This document shows, in pieces, positions 8,657-19,800 of a stretch of DNA of 64,000 nucleotides. Under the pieces are notes generated by a model. The model saw only the letters and a list, made by a program, of their open reading frames with translations, had not been told where the DNA came from and did no database searches. Source of the DNA: Phycisphaerales bacterium (GTDB taxonomy: Bacteria; Planctomycetota; Phycisphaerae; UBA1845; UTPLA1); assembly GCA_020639075.1 (NCBI GenBank), contig JACKHI010000001.1, forward strand, positions 1,612,001 to 1,676,000. The letters run 5' to 3'. Made by a program: the position numbers and the translations under genes. Numbering within the stretch: the stretch's first letter is position 1; every line of letters starts with the position of its first letter.

Positions 8657-11600
8657 TCGCTGCACCCTCCGCCAACGGCAGGACGACGCGAAAGAGCGCA
8701 CCGCCGAGTTTGCCGGTCCCCGGGATGATTCGGCCGGCATGCGACTCGACGATCGACTTGCAGATGCTCAGTCCGATTCCCATGCCGTTTTCTTTCGTCG
8801 TTACGAACGGTTCGAACACCCGTTCATGAATCTCCGTCGACAACCCGACGCCAGAGTCTTCAACTTCCAGAACCGCCGCGCCGGCGTCAATCGATGACCT
8901 GACCGCGATCCTTCGATCCGCCGATGCACGTTCAAGGACGGCATCACGTGCATTGGCAAGCAAGTTAACGACCACCTGCTGCACTTGAACACGATCCACA
9001 AGGGCCGGCAAGGGCGAATCCGACAAGTCGCTCACCAACCTGATTTGGTGACGCCGATAGTCATTGGACATCAGCGCCATGGAGTCTCTGAGGAGCAGAT
9101 TCAGATCCAGTACTTCTTTTTGCGGAACCGTGTTCCGCACGAAATCCCTCACTCGGCGGAGAATTTCACCGGCCCGATTCGTCTGCCGGGAGATCCCGTC
9201 CAGGTATTCCATTAGATTCGAGTCGCGCGTTTGCGCCTTATTCAGATGTGCGATGGACGCACTCGAGTAGTTCGCAACGGCACTCAGCGGCTGCGCCAAC
9301 TCGTGCGAAAGCGTCGCGACCATTTGCCCCATCGTGCTCAGCCGGGACACGTGTGCAAGTTCGGCGTTCTGCTGCTCGATACGATCCTCGACCTTCTTTC
9401 GTTCAGTCAAATCCTGCGCAAACCCGAACAGGAATTCCTCCCCTGCGAATCTCACGTAGTTGACGGTAATCTCGACGGGAAAGTAGGAACCGTCTTTCCG
9501 CCGATGCCGCGATGAAAACGTCATGCTCCCCCGGGATTTGATATCCTCAAAGTGCGACTTCCAGGCTTCAGGAGTCTGCTGCGTCAGCTGGCACATCGAC
9601 ATTTCGAGCAATTCGTTACGCGAGTATCCGATGGAGGTGCACGCCCAGTCATTCACGTAGCGAATTCTTCCATCGCAGTCCGACCAATATATCGCAATCG
9701 ACGCCTGATCCACTGAAAACTGTGTCAACCTCAGTGCCTGTTTCGTCTCGATCAGGTGCGTGATATCGATGAAGGCGCCGAAGAAGTCCGAGATGCGCTT
9801 GGTTGAATCCCGCATGGGGACCGCCACGGCAAGCACCCAGGCAACGCCCCCCCCGGAGCGCTGAAACCGAAACTCCTCCGACCAGGCGCCGCCGGCCGCG
9901 ACGAAATCCCGCCAACTGCCGCTTACACGTCCGCGATCCTCGGCATGGACGGCGTCAAGCCAGCCATTTCCCCTCCAGCCGCCCGCATCGCCTCCCGTGA
10001 GGCGCATCCATCGCGCATCGTTGACGCCGGTGGCCAGTCCCTGATCATTGGCTCGAAAAACCATGAACGGGAAAGACTCGGCGAGAAAATCATACTCCAT
10101 TCTCGTTCGATCTAGATCCGCCTGGGCGCCCTCTCGCTCGAGTTCAGCGCCTGCCCGCGCCGCGATGACGCGAAGAATCGCCATCGCTTGATCACTCTGC
10201 GCGATCGGCCGACTGTGCATCAGGGCCATGAGTCCAATGGGTTCGCCCGTACTCGAAAACAGAGGAACTCCCATATAGCTGTCGACCATGAGCGCAGCGA
10301 GCAGTTTGTCATCGGGGAAAGCCTCCCGGACGCCCGTCGCATGAAATCGCACGCCCCGACGCATCAAGTGCTCGCAGGGCGTTCCGCGAATGTCGTATGA
10401 AGCGTTCGCCACGATTTCGCCGCGGCTGCAGACTGCAATCGAATGCAGGATGTTCGGGTCCGATCGGTCAATCTGGCTGACAAAGGCGTGGTCGACATGG
10501 CAGGCGCTGCTCAAGTGGCAGACGAGCGATCGGAAAAAGTCCTGGCCCGTTGTCGGGACAATGCCGTCCACAATCTGGCGAATCGTCTCCTCCGCATGCA
10601 TTTGCTCCGTGATGTCGATAGCCACGCCGCCCACGAGCGACGACTCGCCATCGGAAGACGGAATCGGAAACTTGCTGACGAGCGCGTGGCGTTCCACACC
10701 GTGCTCGTCGGTTCGACTCTCGTGGAATTGAATGCCACGACTCAACGACAGTACATGCCGATCGCTCTCCAGGAATTCCGCTGCGACGTCCGACGGGACG
10801 AGGTCCTTGTCGAACCTGTCCTGCAACTCTTGCTGCGTCAATCCGAAGAATTCCGCAGTATTCTGGTTGACATAGACGTATCGCCCTTCGGAATTCTTGA
10901 TCCACGCCTGCCCTGGCAGGTGCTCCATGAATTGAGAGAATCGCTGTTCGCTTTCGCGTACCGCCTGCTCCGCCTTCTTGCGCTCCGTCAAGTCTTGCGT
11001 AATGCCGACGACTTCTCGAACAGTGCCGTCATCGTTGAGCAGCGGAACGCAGCGAATATGCAGGCACTTCAACGACCCGTCCGGAAATTGAATGTCCGTC
11101 TCGACGGACTGAATCGTCCGCGTCTCCTTTGCCGCCTTGAGCGTGGGCAAGTAGGAATCGCATACCTCGGGCGGCCAGACGTCTTCATCGCGACGGCCAA
11201 GAAAGTCGCTGATCGGCCGGCCCGTCAACTCCTGCGTCGCGGCATTGATGTACTGAATTCGCAGATCGCAATCGTAGATCACGATCACATCGGGGATGTT
11301 CTCGATGGCGCCGCGGAATCGCGCTTCGCTGCGAGACAACGCCTCCTCCGCGCGCTTGCGTTCCGTCATGTCCCGCACGAGCGCGATATTGTGTCGCTCA
11401 CCATCGATGTCGAGGGGCTGGGTTCGGATCTCGACGGGAAAAACGGTTCCGTCGCTTCTCTGATGATATGTATCGAAGGTCGGAGCTTCGCCGGCCTGCA
11501 ATTGGGTCAGGATGTCGTTCAATTGCGACTGCGTCAACGCCGGATCGAAGTCGAAGGGCGTCTTACCGATCAAATCCTGGCGGTCGTAACCGAGGCTCTT

Positions 11601-13484
11601 GCAGGCCTGCCGATTCACGTCGATGACACGACCGTTCGCATCGTGTAGGAAAAAAGCGTCTGACGCGTGGTCCACAAATGTCCGGTACCGCATTTCGCTT
11701 GTGCGCAGCTCATCTTCGGCGCGCTTTCGAACGGAAATGTCACGCGCCAGCGATATTCCGAATCGCCGTCCGTCTACCCAGAATGGACGACAACGAACTT
11801 CAACCGGGAACTCGGTGCCGTCCTTCCGGCGATGAATGGAGTCAATCGTCACCATTTCGCCTTCATTCATCCGCCGAACGATATCGACGAGCTCCTCCGT
11901 AGAGATGGAACTGTCGAATTTCAGCGCCGTACTGCCGATCAATTCCTCGCGCGCGTACCCAAGGCTCTCGCAGGCGTGCCGATTGACGTCAATGATGACG
12001 CCGTTCTCGTCGTGCAGCAGCAACGCATCGACGGCATGATCAACGAATGTCCGATACCGATCCTCACTCAAACGAAGCGCCGCTTCCGCGGTTTTCTGTT
12101 CCGTGACGTCGATCAGCGTCAGGCTGAACCGCGGACCGCCAGGGCCTACGGCAATGTGCGTGATCGTGCCGTAAAACCAATAAGTCGCTTCGCCGAATGA
12201 AAATGAATGATCGCTGGAGATCGATTGATTCGTTTCTTGGCACTGGCGAAACGCTTCAACGCACTCGGCGATCTTTGCTTCCGGAAGTCCTACTTCCCGT
12301 GCGGACTTCCCACTGAGTGCTTCCACTGACATGCCGAAGAACTTGGCCAACTGCGCATTGGGCTGCACATAGACGAAGTCATCACCCCGCAATTCGACGA
12401 TCGCCATGAGGACGGCCGACGATTCGAAAAAGCTCCGCAACCGCTTGGCGCTTGCATTCAACGCCGCTTCCGACTGGGTTCGCTCGATCAAGTCCGTCGC
12501 CTGCCGCGCGAGGAGATCCAGCCGCCGTAACGACAACTGATCCGGCACCGTCGGCACGCGATAATGCGTCGTGATGACGCCCAGCACGCGGCCGTTGCGC
12601 GTTACAAGCGGTGTTGATTCCATGGCCCGAATCGACGCGTTGAGTAGATCATCCAGAACGGGCGTGCACGCGAACATTTCGCTCTTCGTAACGTCCTCAA
12701 CGACGACGCGGCGCCCCGACTTGAATGCCCGCCCGCAGGAAGTATCGAATTCGTCGGGATTGAATCGCGATGAAAGCTGCAGAAACGCCTCACTCAATCC
12801 CGAATGTGCGCGCAGGACGAGATCACCCGTTGCCTCCTCGAATAGCAGCATGTTGCCCATGTCGGCGTGCGTGATCTCGATAGCGACATCCATGATCTCC
12901 TGAAGCAGCGATGCGATGTCCTCGCCATCGACGACACGCATGCTGATGTCGTGAAGCCGCTCAGTATCCCGCAGTTGGTCGGCCAGCGCCGCCCTTGCCG
13001 CTTCCAGTTGCCGACGCAGCCTGTGAGCGGGTGTCGCCTCCGCCAACGATACGACGTATGCCTCGAGTCGGCCGTCGGGTGCGTGAATCGGCGCAGTATC
13101 CAGCTCGATCGGAAGTGTTCGACCATTGGCCCCGCGAAACTGAAGTTCGCATCGCCGGGACCGGCCGTCTATAGACACGTCATTCAGATGCCGGACAAAT
13201 CGGTTGACGTCAGCGGGCGCAATGTAATCGTCCAACAATCGCCCCAGTTCCTGCCCGGCATCCGATTCCAAAAGGGCGGCAGAGACGCGATCACAGACGC
13301 GGATAACGCGCTGACGATCAATGGTAAGCGTCCCGAGGGACACAGTGTCCTGTTCAGGCGTGCTCCGATCCGACATTGAACAGGAGCCGGCGTCAATCGC
13401 CGTTGGCAATCCCCCGCTTGCTTCGCCCAGCCCGGACTCGGCGCGAGCATCCCTTCGATCGGAATTCAGGGCGTCATGGAACAT
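8646..13484 (-). CDS. soluble multi-PAS/GAF sensor histidine kinase
   Basis: The 1612-residue protein has no signal peptide or membrane helix, so it should sense cytoplasmic cues. In order: PAS (50-150), GAF (175-335), five PAS domains (345-460, 470-590, 595-710, 718-835, 845-960), GAF (975-1115), two PAS domains (1125-1245, 1252-1365), then the kinase core. The phosphorylated His is His1394 (TLSHELAQPLSAVANY, the FixL/TodS-like form). The ATP-binding N box includes Asn1507 and Asn1511, and the G1 box is DSGVG at 1543. Most PAS units end in a DxTExK-type linker. The start has GGAGG 6 nt upstream. The overlapping receiver gene downstream is the obvious partner. The ligands of the ten sensor domains cannot be read from sequence. 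Confidence 0.95.
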   Translation of the reverse strand: MFHDALNSDRRDARAESGLGEASGGLPTAIDAGSCSMSDRSTPEQDTVSLGTLTIDRQRVIRVCDRVSAALLESDAGQELGRLLDDYIAPADVNRFVRHLNDVSIDGRSRRCELQFRGANGRTLPIELDTAPIHAPDGRLEAYVVSLAEATPAHRLRRQLEAARAALADQLRDTERLHDISMRVVDGEDIASLLQEIMDVAIEITHADMGNMLLFEEATGDLVLRAHSGLSEAFLQLSSRFNPDEFDTSCGRAFKSGRRVVVEDVTKSEMFACTPVLDDLLNASIRAMESTPLVTRNGRVLGVITTHYRVPTVPDQLSLRRLDLLARQATDLIERTQSEAALNASAKRLRSFFESSAVLMAIVELRGDDFVYVQPNAQLAKFFGMSVEALSGKSAREVGLPEAKIAECVEAFRQCQETNQSISSDHSFSFGEATYWFYGTITHIAVGPGGPRFSLTLIDVTEQKTAEAALRLSEDRYRTFVDHAVDALLLHDENGVIIDVNRHACESLGYAREELIGSTALKFDSSISTEELVDIVRRMNEGEMVTIDSIHRRKDGTEFPVEVRCRPFWVDGRRFGISLARDISVRKRAEDELRTSEMRYRTFVDHASDAFFLHDANGRVIDVNRQACKSLGYDRQDLIGKTPFDFDPALTQSQLNDILTQLQAGEAPTFDTYHQRSDGTVFPVEIRTQPLDIDGERHNIALVRDMTERKRAEEALSRSEARFRGAIENIPDVIVIYDCDLRIQYINAATQELTGRPISDFLGRRDEDVWPPEVCDSYLPTLKAAKETRTIQSVETDIQFPDGSLKCLHIRCVPLLNDDGTVREVVGITQDLTERKKAEQAVRESEQRFSQFMEHLPGQAWIKNSEGRYVYVNQNTAEFFGLTQQELQDRFDKDLVPSDVAAEFLESDRHVLSLSRGIQFHESRTDEHGVERHALVSKFPIPSSDGESSLVGGVAIDITEQMHAEETIRQIVDGIVPTTGQDFFRSLVCHLSSACHVDHAFVSQIDRSDPNILHSIAVCSRGEIVANASYDIRGTPCEHLMRRGVRFHATGVREAFPDDKLLAALMVDSYMGVPLFSSTGEPIGLMALMHSRPIAQSDQAMAILRVIAARAGAELEREGAQADLDRTRMEYDFLAESFPFMVFRANDQGLATGVNDARWMRLTGGDAGGWRGNGWLDAVHAEDRGRVSGSWRDFVAAGGAWSEEFRFQRSGGGVAWVLAVAVPMRDSTKRISDFFGAFIDITHLIETKQALRLTQFSVDQASIAIYWSDCDGRIRYVNDWACTSIGYSRNELLEMSMCQLTQQTPEAWKSHFEDIKSRGSMTFSSRHRRKDGSYFPVEITVNYVRFAGEEFLFGFAQDLTERKKVEDRIEQQNAELAHVSRLSTMGQMVATLSHELAQPLSAVANYSSASIAHLNKAQTRDSNLMEYLDGISRQTNRAGEILRRVRDFVRNTVPQKEVLDLNLLLRDSMALMSNDYRRHQIRLVSDLSDSPLPALVDRVQVQQVVVNLLANARDAVLERASADRRIAVRSSIDAGAAVLEVEDSGVGLSTEIHERVFEPFVTTKENGMGIGLSICKSIVESHAGRIIPGTGKLGGALFRVVLPLAEGAASEQ

Positions 13485-13908
13485 GGCGGTCCTCCCTTCC
13501 GCTAAGGGTGGAGCGGCGCGTCGCGAAATCCACGAACTGAATTCCCATTCGTCCGGATCTGGTCATTGGAATTCCGGCGTGACTAGAATGCGCGAAATCC
13601 CCGTCCGCAGGAACATCGCATGCGCGTTTCGGCCGGTATTACAACCGCCCAAGGCGATTCCAACACGAACCCACATAGGTCTACGGCCGAATCCGACGTA
13701 GTCGATGGGGATTATATGGGCATCAATGTTCTAATCGAGAAGATTCGCTATCGGGAAACGAACGCACTCACTGAGTTCGGAATCAATGACAATTCACCGC
13801 ATTCGCGCTGGCAAAGGTCCCAACGATATTCCGCGGTGCGGCCCGAACCGTATGAGAATCGGCCCGGTCGCCTGCTGAAAAGAGGGGCTTTGCGTGATTT
13901 CCGTGGGG
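13485..13908. other. intergenic, no supported gene
   Basis: This 424-base stretch upstream of the histidine kinase and downstream of the Cys-rich exported protein has no frame with a ribosome binding site and no strong hairpin. It presumably holds the kinase promoter. Confidence 0.45.
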
Positions 13909-16767
13909 CTACGGTCGCGAAATGACGATTCCCAGGTTCCGTGTCGTTCCGGTTTGGAAATTGATGTCAGCACGCGGGTTTACATGCGGGACACTTAGTA
14001 GATTACCCGATGTGTCACAGTGAAATATGGCATCCCCCGGAGAACCCTGCAGCAACCCGTACAACGTGCCGGTCCGCGGATCGAAACTCACGCCTCCGTA
14101 CTGGGCGAGGCCGTTCAGCGAACCGCCAGGCAAATTGAAGTGCGATGGGAAAACGACTCCAGTGGGCTGGCCATTGCTCGGGTCAATCTCGACCATCTGG
14201 GCGAAAAAGTCGGTAACCTCTAAGTCGTGCCCCCATAGCATTCCCGTGTCACGATCGAAGGCCAGACCGTAGAGGTTCAGTCCGTTGAAGTATGAATTCA
14301 GTAGGTTGCCGGACATATCCGTCTCGACCAGATTCGACGTGAAGCTCTGAGTCCAGAGGCTTCCGTTGCCGCCGTCCCCAGTCGGATCGTATGCAAGCGC
14401 CCGCCACGTCGCCCCCGTTCCCGGAACCGGCCCGAATATGATCTGAACGCCTCCGGCGCCATCGGCATCATGCCGGGCGACACCGCCGGCCCAGCCGAAG
14501 TAAAGGTACGTCCCGTCGCTGGCGCCGTCGCGATATCCCCACTGATCCGCGGCGGCGTTCGGCACTTGATCATAGGCATACAATAGGGCGCCTTGTTCAT
14601 CCAACACATACACCTGATTGGCGTGTCCAGTGATTTGGCCGGCTTCGTCGAGCAGATCGACGCGACCTGTCACGTGAATCAAGATCGGACAGTCGCCGGC
14701 GAACAACAGTGCGCTGACAAACGGCGCGATGTCGGCTTCATCAAAGGCGAAGTCGCCGTTGAGATCCAGTCGGCAGAAAGGTCGCGTAAAGCACGCCTGC
14801 GGCCCGTCAAACATGGCGGAAAGAAAGCCCTGAATGTCACGACTGTCGAGAACTGCATCGCCGTTGACATCGCCCGGGCAGCAGTTCGTCGGCGGCTGAC
14901 AGCTGTCCGGAATCCCATTGAAGTCACAATCCGACGCCGCGCCGCCAGGCGCAATGTCGCATGAATCCGGTATCCCGTTCCCGTTGCAGTCCGCGGCGCC
15001 GAGCGCCAATGCACATCGATTCGTCTCGCCGTCGCCGTCGCAGTCATCGGCGGCGCCGCAGACGGATCCGCCGCCCAGGAAGAAGCCGCCGGACTGTTCA
15101 CAGAGATTCTGCAAATCGATCTGACAACCCGCAGCGCCCCGACAGCAGCCGCCGATCTCGGGGCAACTGAACCCCGGCGTATCACACAGCACGCCTGGCG
15201 TAAAGGACTCCAGTCCGGTCTGACAGTCCTGCTCGCTGACTACGCGACAGGGCGCCGATATCGAACAACAGGTCCCTTGACCGTTTTCCAACGTCGTAAT
15301 TCGGATCATCCCCCCACCCGTCGCGCCGTCGAATCCGCCGATGCGGATCAGGAACTCGTCTCCGGTGTTGGCCGGAATTGAAAGGTAGGACGCCCCCCCC
15401 GCACCGCAACCGTCGTTGTCGCAGTATGTCGCGATCGATGTACCTGCCGGATCGACACACGACGTACCGGCGCCCATCTGGTACACCTGCAACGTCGTGT
15501 CGAACGACGTCGAGCAAAGCGAGATCTCAATCGTGCCGCCTGAATTCGACACAGTCGAAACATACCTGAACCATGCATCCGCCAGGCCGACAAACGGGCT
15601 GTTGCCGCAATCATTCGGCGTTACAACACGCTCCGTTCCGTAGCCGATTGTGTCGAACGGAGTTTGACCGTCGAAGATGGTCCGAGCCGTCTCGCAGAAG
15701 TCGTCGCAGGAGATGCCGGAACACGAGCCCGTGTGCCAGAATCCGCCGTCGGCCGCGCAAGTCACGCCTCTTGCAAGGCTCTGGCAATGCGTCGGCACCT
15801 CATCCGGAAAGCAGCATGCCCCGATCGTCAGCCCGCAGTTCGGAATCGACGCGCAGCTTTGTCCCGCGTGAAACACATGGCCGGCGCCTGTGCAATCCTC
15901 CGGCGAGACGTTTTCATCGCAGACGCCATCCGCATGATTGCAGCATGCGCCGAGCGCTGCGCACGGGTGAAGGTAATTGAATGTCCCGCCGAGCACGTTC
16001 GTACAGTCGGCCAGTGTTGCATCCACGCAGGAACCGTCCATCATCACGCAAGCGCTCGTCGCCACACTTATGACCTGCCCGAACAACTGGAATGGGAATT
16101 CCAGGGGTTCACTCGAAGCAGCATCCACCGATGATTCGGCGACGCCCGAGAAGTCCAGTTGCAGCGCATTGTCGGCCGGCAATCTCGGTTCGGTAGGCGG
16201 CGAGAAGAGGCCGCCCGGCAGATCGCTGTCGAGACCGACTTCGATCCAGTAGCGCCCAGGCGGCAGCGGCGGTAGCGCCGACATATCGATATCGACGTTC
16301 TTGATCGCACGAGCGCAACTCGTGAGATTCGTGTTACCGGTTCGAAATACACCGCTGAATGTCGAGTTGATCTGACGATTCGTCTCGAAATCGCCCCAGA
16401 TCGGCTCGCCGCCGGCAAGCGGATCGCCGGCCCACAAGCGAACGAACGCCGTCGGAATCGATGCGTCATAGAGGGTCCCGGTCTGATAGGCGCGCCATCG
16501 CAGGGATTCAATGGACCAGGACTCACCGTTGGGGATCGTGAAATCGTCGATGACGCGACCCTGGACCCAGTAAGTCTGTACGCCGCCCGTGGAGCCGAAC
16601 GCGGGCGAACTCGTGTTCGAGCCGCCCGGCGCGTCGGGGCAGACGTCGATGCCGTCGCCCGTAATGAAAGGACCGTTGTCGTGCAGCAACGTACCGGCGC
16701 GTACCTGTTCCCAAGCGAGCATGAACGTCAGGAACAACACTGCGATGACGAATCTTTGCGAAAACAA
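13909..16767 (-). CDS. large exported Cys-rich protein with dockerin-like pair and C-terminal propeller-like region
   Basis: The start is TTG at 16767, with AAGGGA 7 nt upstream, followed by a signal peptide cleaved after about residue 24 (EQVRA). A beta-sandwich-like N-domain is followed by Cys-rich repeats (about 235-360, GACCNHADGVC type). Then comes a PPC-like domain (about 360-500, DTTLQVYQMG), and the repeats ADCNGNGIPDSCDI and SDCDFNGIPDSC. A dockerin-like loop pair follows (GDVNGDAVLDSRDI and LDLNGDFAFDEADI), and last a roughly 250-residue region with WG.D.G-type blades. This assembly is typical of exported planctomycete proteins. It is probably a cell-surface or secreted protein with no catalytic motif. 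It lies 106 nt after the start region of the upstream kinase gene's 3' end, on the same strand. Confidence 0.85.
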   Translation of the reverse strand: MFSQRFVIAVLFLTFMLAWEQVRAGTLLHDNGPFITGDGIDVCPDAPGGSNTSSPAFGSTGGVQTYWVQGRVIDDFTIPNGESWSIESLRWRAYQTGTLYDASIPTAFVRLWAGDPLAGGEPIWGDFETNRQINSTFSGVFRTGNTNLTSCARAIKNVDIDMSALPPLPPGRYWIEVGLDSDLPGGLFSPPTEPRLPADNALQLDFSGVAESSVDAASSEPLEFPFQLFGQVISVATSACVMMDGSCVDATLADCTNVLGGTFNYLHPCAALGACCNHADGVCDENVSPEDCTGAGHVFHAGQSCASIPNCGLTIGACCFPDEVPTHCQSLARGVTCAADGGFWHTGSCSGISCDDFCETARTIFDGQTPFDTIGYGTERVVTPNDCGNSPFVGLADAWFRYVSTVSNSGGTIEISLCSTSFDTTLQVYQMGAGTSCVDPAGTSIATYCDNDGCGAGGASYLSIPANTGDEFLIRIGGFDGATGGGMIRITTLENGQGTCCSISAPCRVVSEQDCQTGLESFTPGVLCDTPGFSCPEIGGCCRGAAGCQIDLQNLCEQSGGFFLGGGSVCGAADDCDGDGETNRCALALGAADCNGNGIPDSCDIAPGGAASDCDFNGIPDSCQPPTNCCPGDVNGDAVLDSRDIQGFLSAMFDGPQACFTRPFCRLDLNGDFAFDEADIAPFVSALLFAGDCPILIHVTGRVDLLDEAGQITGHANQVYVLDEQGALLYAYDQVPNAAADQWGYRDGASDGTYLYFGWAGGVARHDADGAGGVQIIFGPVPGTGATWRALAYDPTGDGGNGSLWTQSFTSNLVETDMSGNLLNSYFNGLNLYGLAFDRDTGMLWGHDLEVTDFFAQMVEIDPSNGQPTGVVFPSHFNLPGGSLNGLAQYGGVSFDPRTGTLYGLLQGSPGDAIFHCDTSGNLLSVPHVNPRADINFQTGTTRNLGIVISRP

Positions 16768-16873
16768 TGCTCTATCCCTTCGAGTCTATCTGAATCGGCG
16801 TCGCTGCGCGCAACATCGCCGAGTGCTCGGCGACGGAGCACCGGCACATGCGTTTCACAATCAAACTGATGAA

Positions 16874-19800
16874 TCAGAATCCGTGAGCCGCGTGCAACAG
16901 GCGCGCTGCCGCAAAATCCGTTTCGATAATGCGAAGCCGTTCCTGAGCGACGCAGCGCTCGAACCATGTCACGGCTTGCCGGGTGGCGCCTTCCGCCTCC
17001 AGCCTCGCCCCAATGTAGTAATACGCTTCAGCCGTCTGAGTCTCGCCCTTTGCGGAGGCGATCAGCTCGTCCTCCCCGAGTCCGCCATGGACAAAAGCCA
17101 ACAGTGAATCCGTCCACGTTTTCGGTTCGCCCGTGACTGCAACCTCTTCGCTTGTCACGGCAGGGGCGTCGCCTTTGTTCTCAGCAATCCGCAGCAGGTA
17201 CTCAAGCACGTCCGCGTAGCCTTTGACCAGCGGATGCAGCGAACCGCCGACGGCGTAATCTCGTTTCGCCAGCGCGTAGTCGCCGAGAATCTGATAGGCC
17301 ATCCCCCGCCGAATGTAGGCGATTTCCGTCTGCTGGCCGGAATCGATCCATCGCGTGAAGTCGAGAATCGCCTCTTGATAATGGCCGAGCCGGAAATTCG
17401 AACGACCGCGGTATTCGAGGCTTGCGAAGAAGCCGGGGCGCAGCCGCAGCGCCTCGCTGAAGTCCGCGACGGCGGCTTCATACGCTCCCGCGTAGTAATT
17501 CACGGCGCCGCGCATTCGAATCGTGTCTTCGCTGGCTTCGACAGCCATGCAGGCGTCCAGCGTCTGGCGGGCTTCATCGAATGACCGGCGTTCGAGGAGT
17601 GCGAGCGCTTTCTGCTGGTATCCCCTTGGATCCGCCGGATCGATCTCGATGACCCGATCGGCGTCCGCAATCGCATCGTCAAGCAGAAGTTCCTGTCGGT
17701 TCAGCGCGCTCCGCTCGGCGTACGTGTCCGCCAATTCCGGCATCAATTCCGCCGCCTGGTTGAACGCCGCGCGCGCTGCGTCAAACTTCCTGAGACCTGC
17801 AAGCGACTTGCCTTGCGCCACATAGGCAAACGCGTACTCGGGATCGAGCAGCAACGCTTGCGCCGCGTCCCCCAACGCCGCATCGAAGTCGCCTGAATGG
17901 GCGCGCGCCGCGGCCCGGTCATACCACCAGTGCACGTTGCGCGGATCCAGGCGAATCGCCTCTGTGAAGGCGGCAATCGCTTCGGCAAAACGATTCAGTT
18001 GGGCAAGTGCACTGCCGCGCTGACCGTGCACGAGTGCGCCGCCGAAGTCCATGTCGATCGCGACGTCTGTGTCGGCCAGCATGGCCTCGTTGTCGCCCAG
18101 GGTGCCGTAGAGTGACGCACGAAGCAAACGCGCCTCGCCGAGCGCCGGATTTCGATGTAATGCGCGATCGAGAAGTCGTATTGCCGCAGTCGTGTCCTTT
18201 TCTCTGCACGCCTGCAGGCAGTAGTCCTCGGCGGATCCCGGATTCAGCCGCTGCAGCTGCTCGAAGTGGTACGCAAACTGATCGTCGGCCGCGGAATCGC
18301 GAGCTTTCTGCTGTGCGTCGAACGTAATGCAATTACACGAACTCGCCCGGCTCGCGGCGAAACCCGCCATATAATGCGCCCGCCAATCGCTCGGATCGCG
18401 GAAGAGAATCGCCTCCACGATGCGGCGGGCCTCGGACCATCGCCCCATACGAAACGCAATCTCCGCCTGCAGCGCCAGAAGACTCTGCGCGTCGGCTTTC
18501 TTGGCGAGCCCTTTTTGAATCTCCTCGAGCGCGCCCGAGAAGTCGCCGGAAGCCAGGCGCTCTCGCGCTTCGTTGAGTTGCAACTGAACATACTGCGACT
18601 GCGCGTCGGTCCGCGCCGCATCGGCCGCACGCGATGAATTGCTGAAAGCCCAATAGAAGTACCCTGCGGCAGCGAGCGATATCGCCGCCACGCCACTCAG
18701 TGCGACAAGCGTCTTACGCCGACGCAGCCACTTCATCGCCCGCGCGGGCGGCGTCAGCTTCTTTGCCTGAATCGGTACGCCGAGCAGCCAGCGCCGTAAG
18801 TCGTCGCCCAGCGCCCGCGCCGATGCGTACCTCTCGCTGCGATCTTTCTCGACGGCTTTCAGGCAGATCGTCTCCAACTCCGTCGGCACGTGCCGACAGA
18901 TGTGACCGGGCGGCACGGGCTCCGTCTGGAGCACGTGCTTCATGACTTCGCGATCATCTTCGGCGCCGAACATGGGCTGGAATGCGAGCAATTCGTACAG
19001 CGTCGCCCCGAGGGAATACACGTCGATCTGCCGATCGACGACGCACGTCTTCGGATCCAGCTGTTCAGGCGACATGTAACGACACGTCCCGACGAGTGAA
19101 TGGCTGATCGTCAGTGATTCATTGTTGGCGGGCCGCGCCAGACCGAAGTCGGAAATCATCAGCCGGCCGTCGTCCGCCAACAGCAGGTTCGACGGCTTGA
19201 TGTCGCGATGAATGACGCCATGTTCGTGGGCATAGTGAAGAGCGTCGGCCACGTCGGCCATCCAGTTTGCGATCTTGCGATAGTAGGCGCGATGATTACC
19301 GCCAATCGGCGAATCCGCCGAGCGCGGCGCTGACGCGGCGGATGCACCGCCATTCGCCGATCGATCCGCACTGCCGCCCGATGCGATGCCGAGGACAACA
19401 TCGACGGCGCCGGAGTCCTCGATCTCCCGCAGGATGTCCCGGAGCGATCGACCTTCGATCAGCTGCATCGCGTAGTAGTGCGTGCCGTCGACCTCGTCGT
19501 AGTCATAGACGCCGATGATATTCGTGTGTTCCAGTCCCGCCGCGAGTTCCGCCTCCCGTCGAAAACGGGCGCGGGATTCGGGTCGCACGGCGCCCAATAG
19601 CGCCGGGAGCACCTTGATGGCGACCATTCGATTCAGTTTCGCCTGGCGGGCCTTGTAGACGATGCCCATACCGCCGCGGCCGATTTCCTCAATGATCTCG
19701 TAGTCGATCAGGATTTCGCTCAGCCGCCGCAACGGCTCCTGGACATCGACCTGAGATTGGGCCCGCGCTTCCGTCGCCCAGCAAAGTTCGTGCTCGAGCG

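Noticed and set aside
8646..13484. FixL-type haem oxygen sensing
   Set aside because: The kinase core is FixL-like, but I could not identify the haem-binding histidine in any PAS domain.
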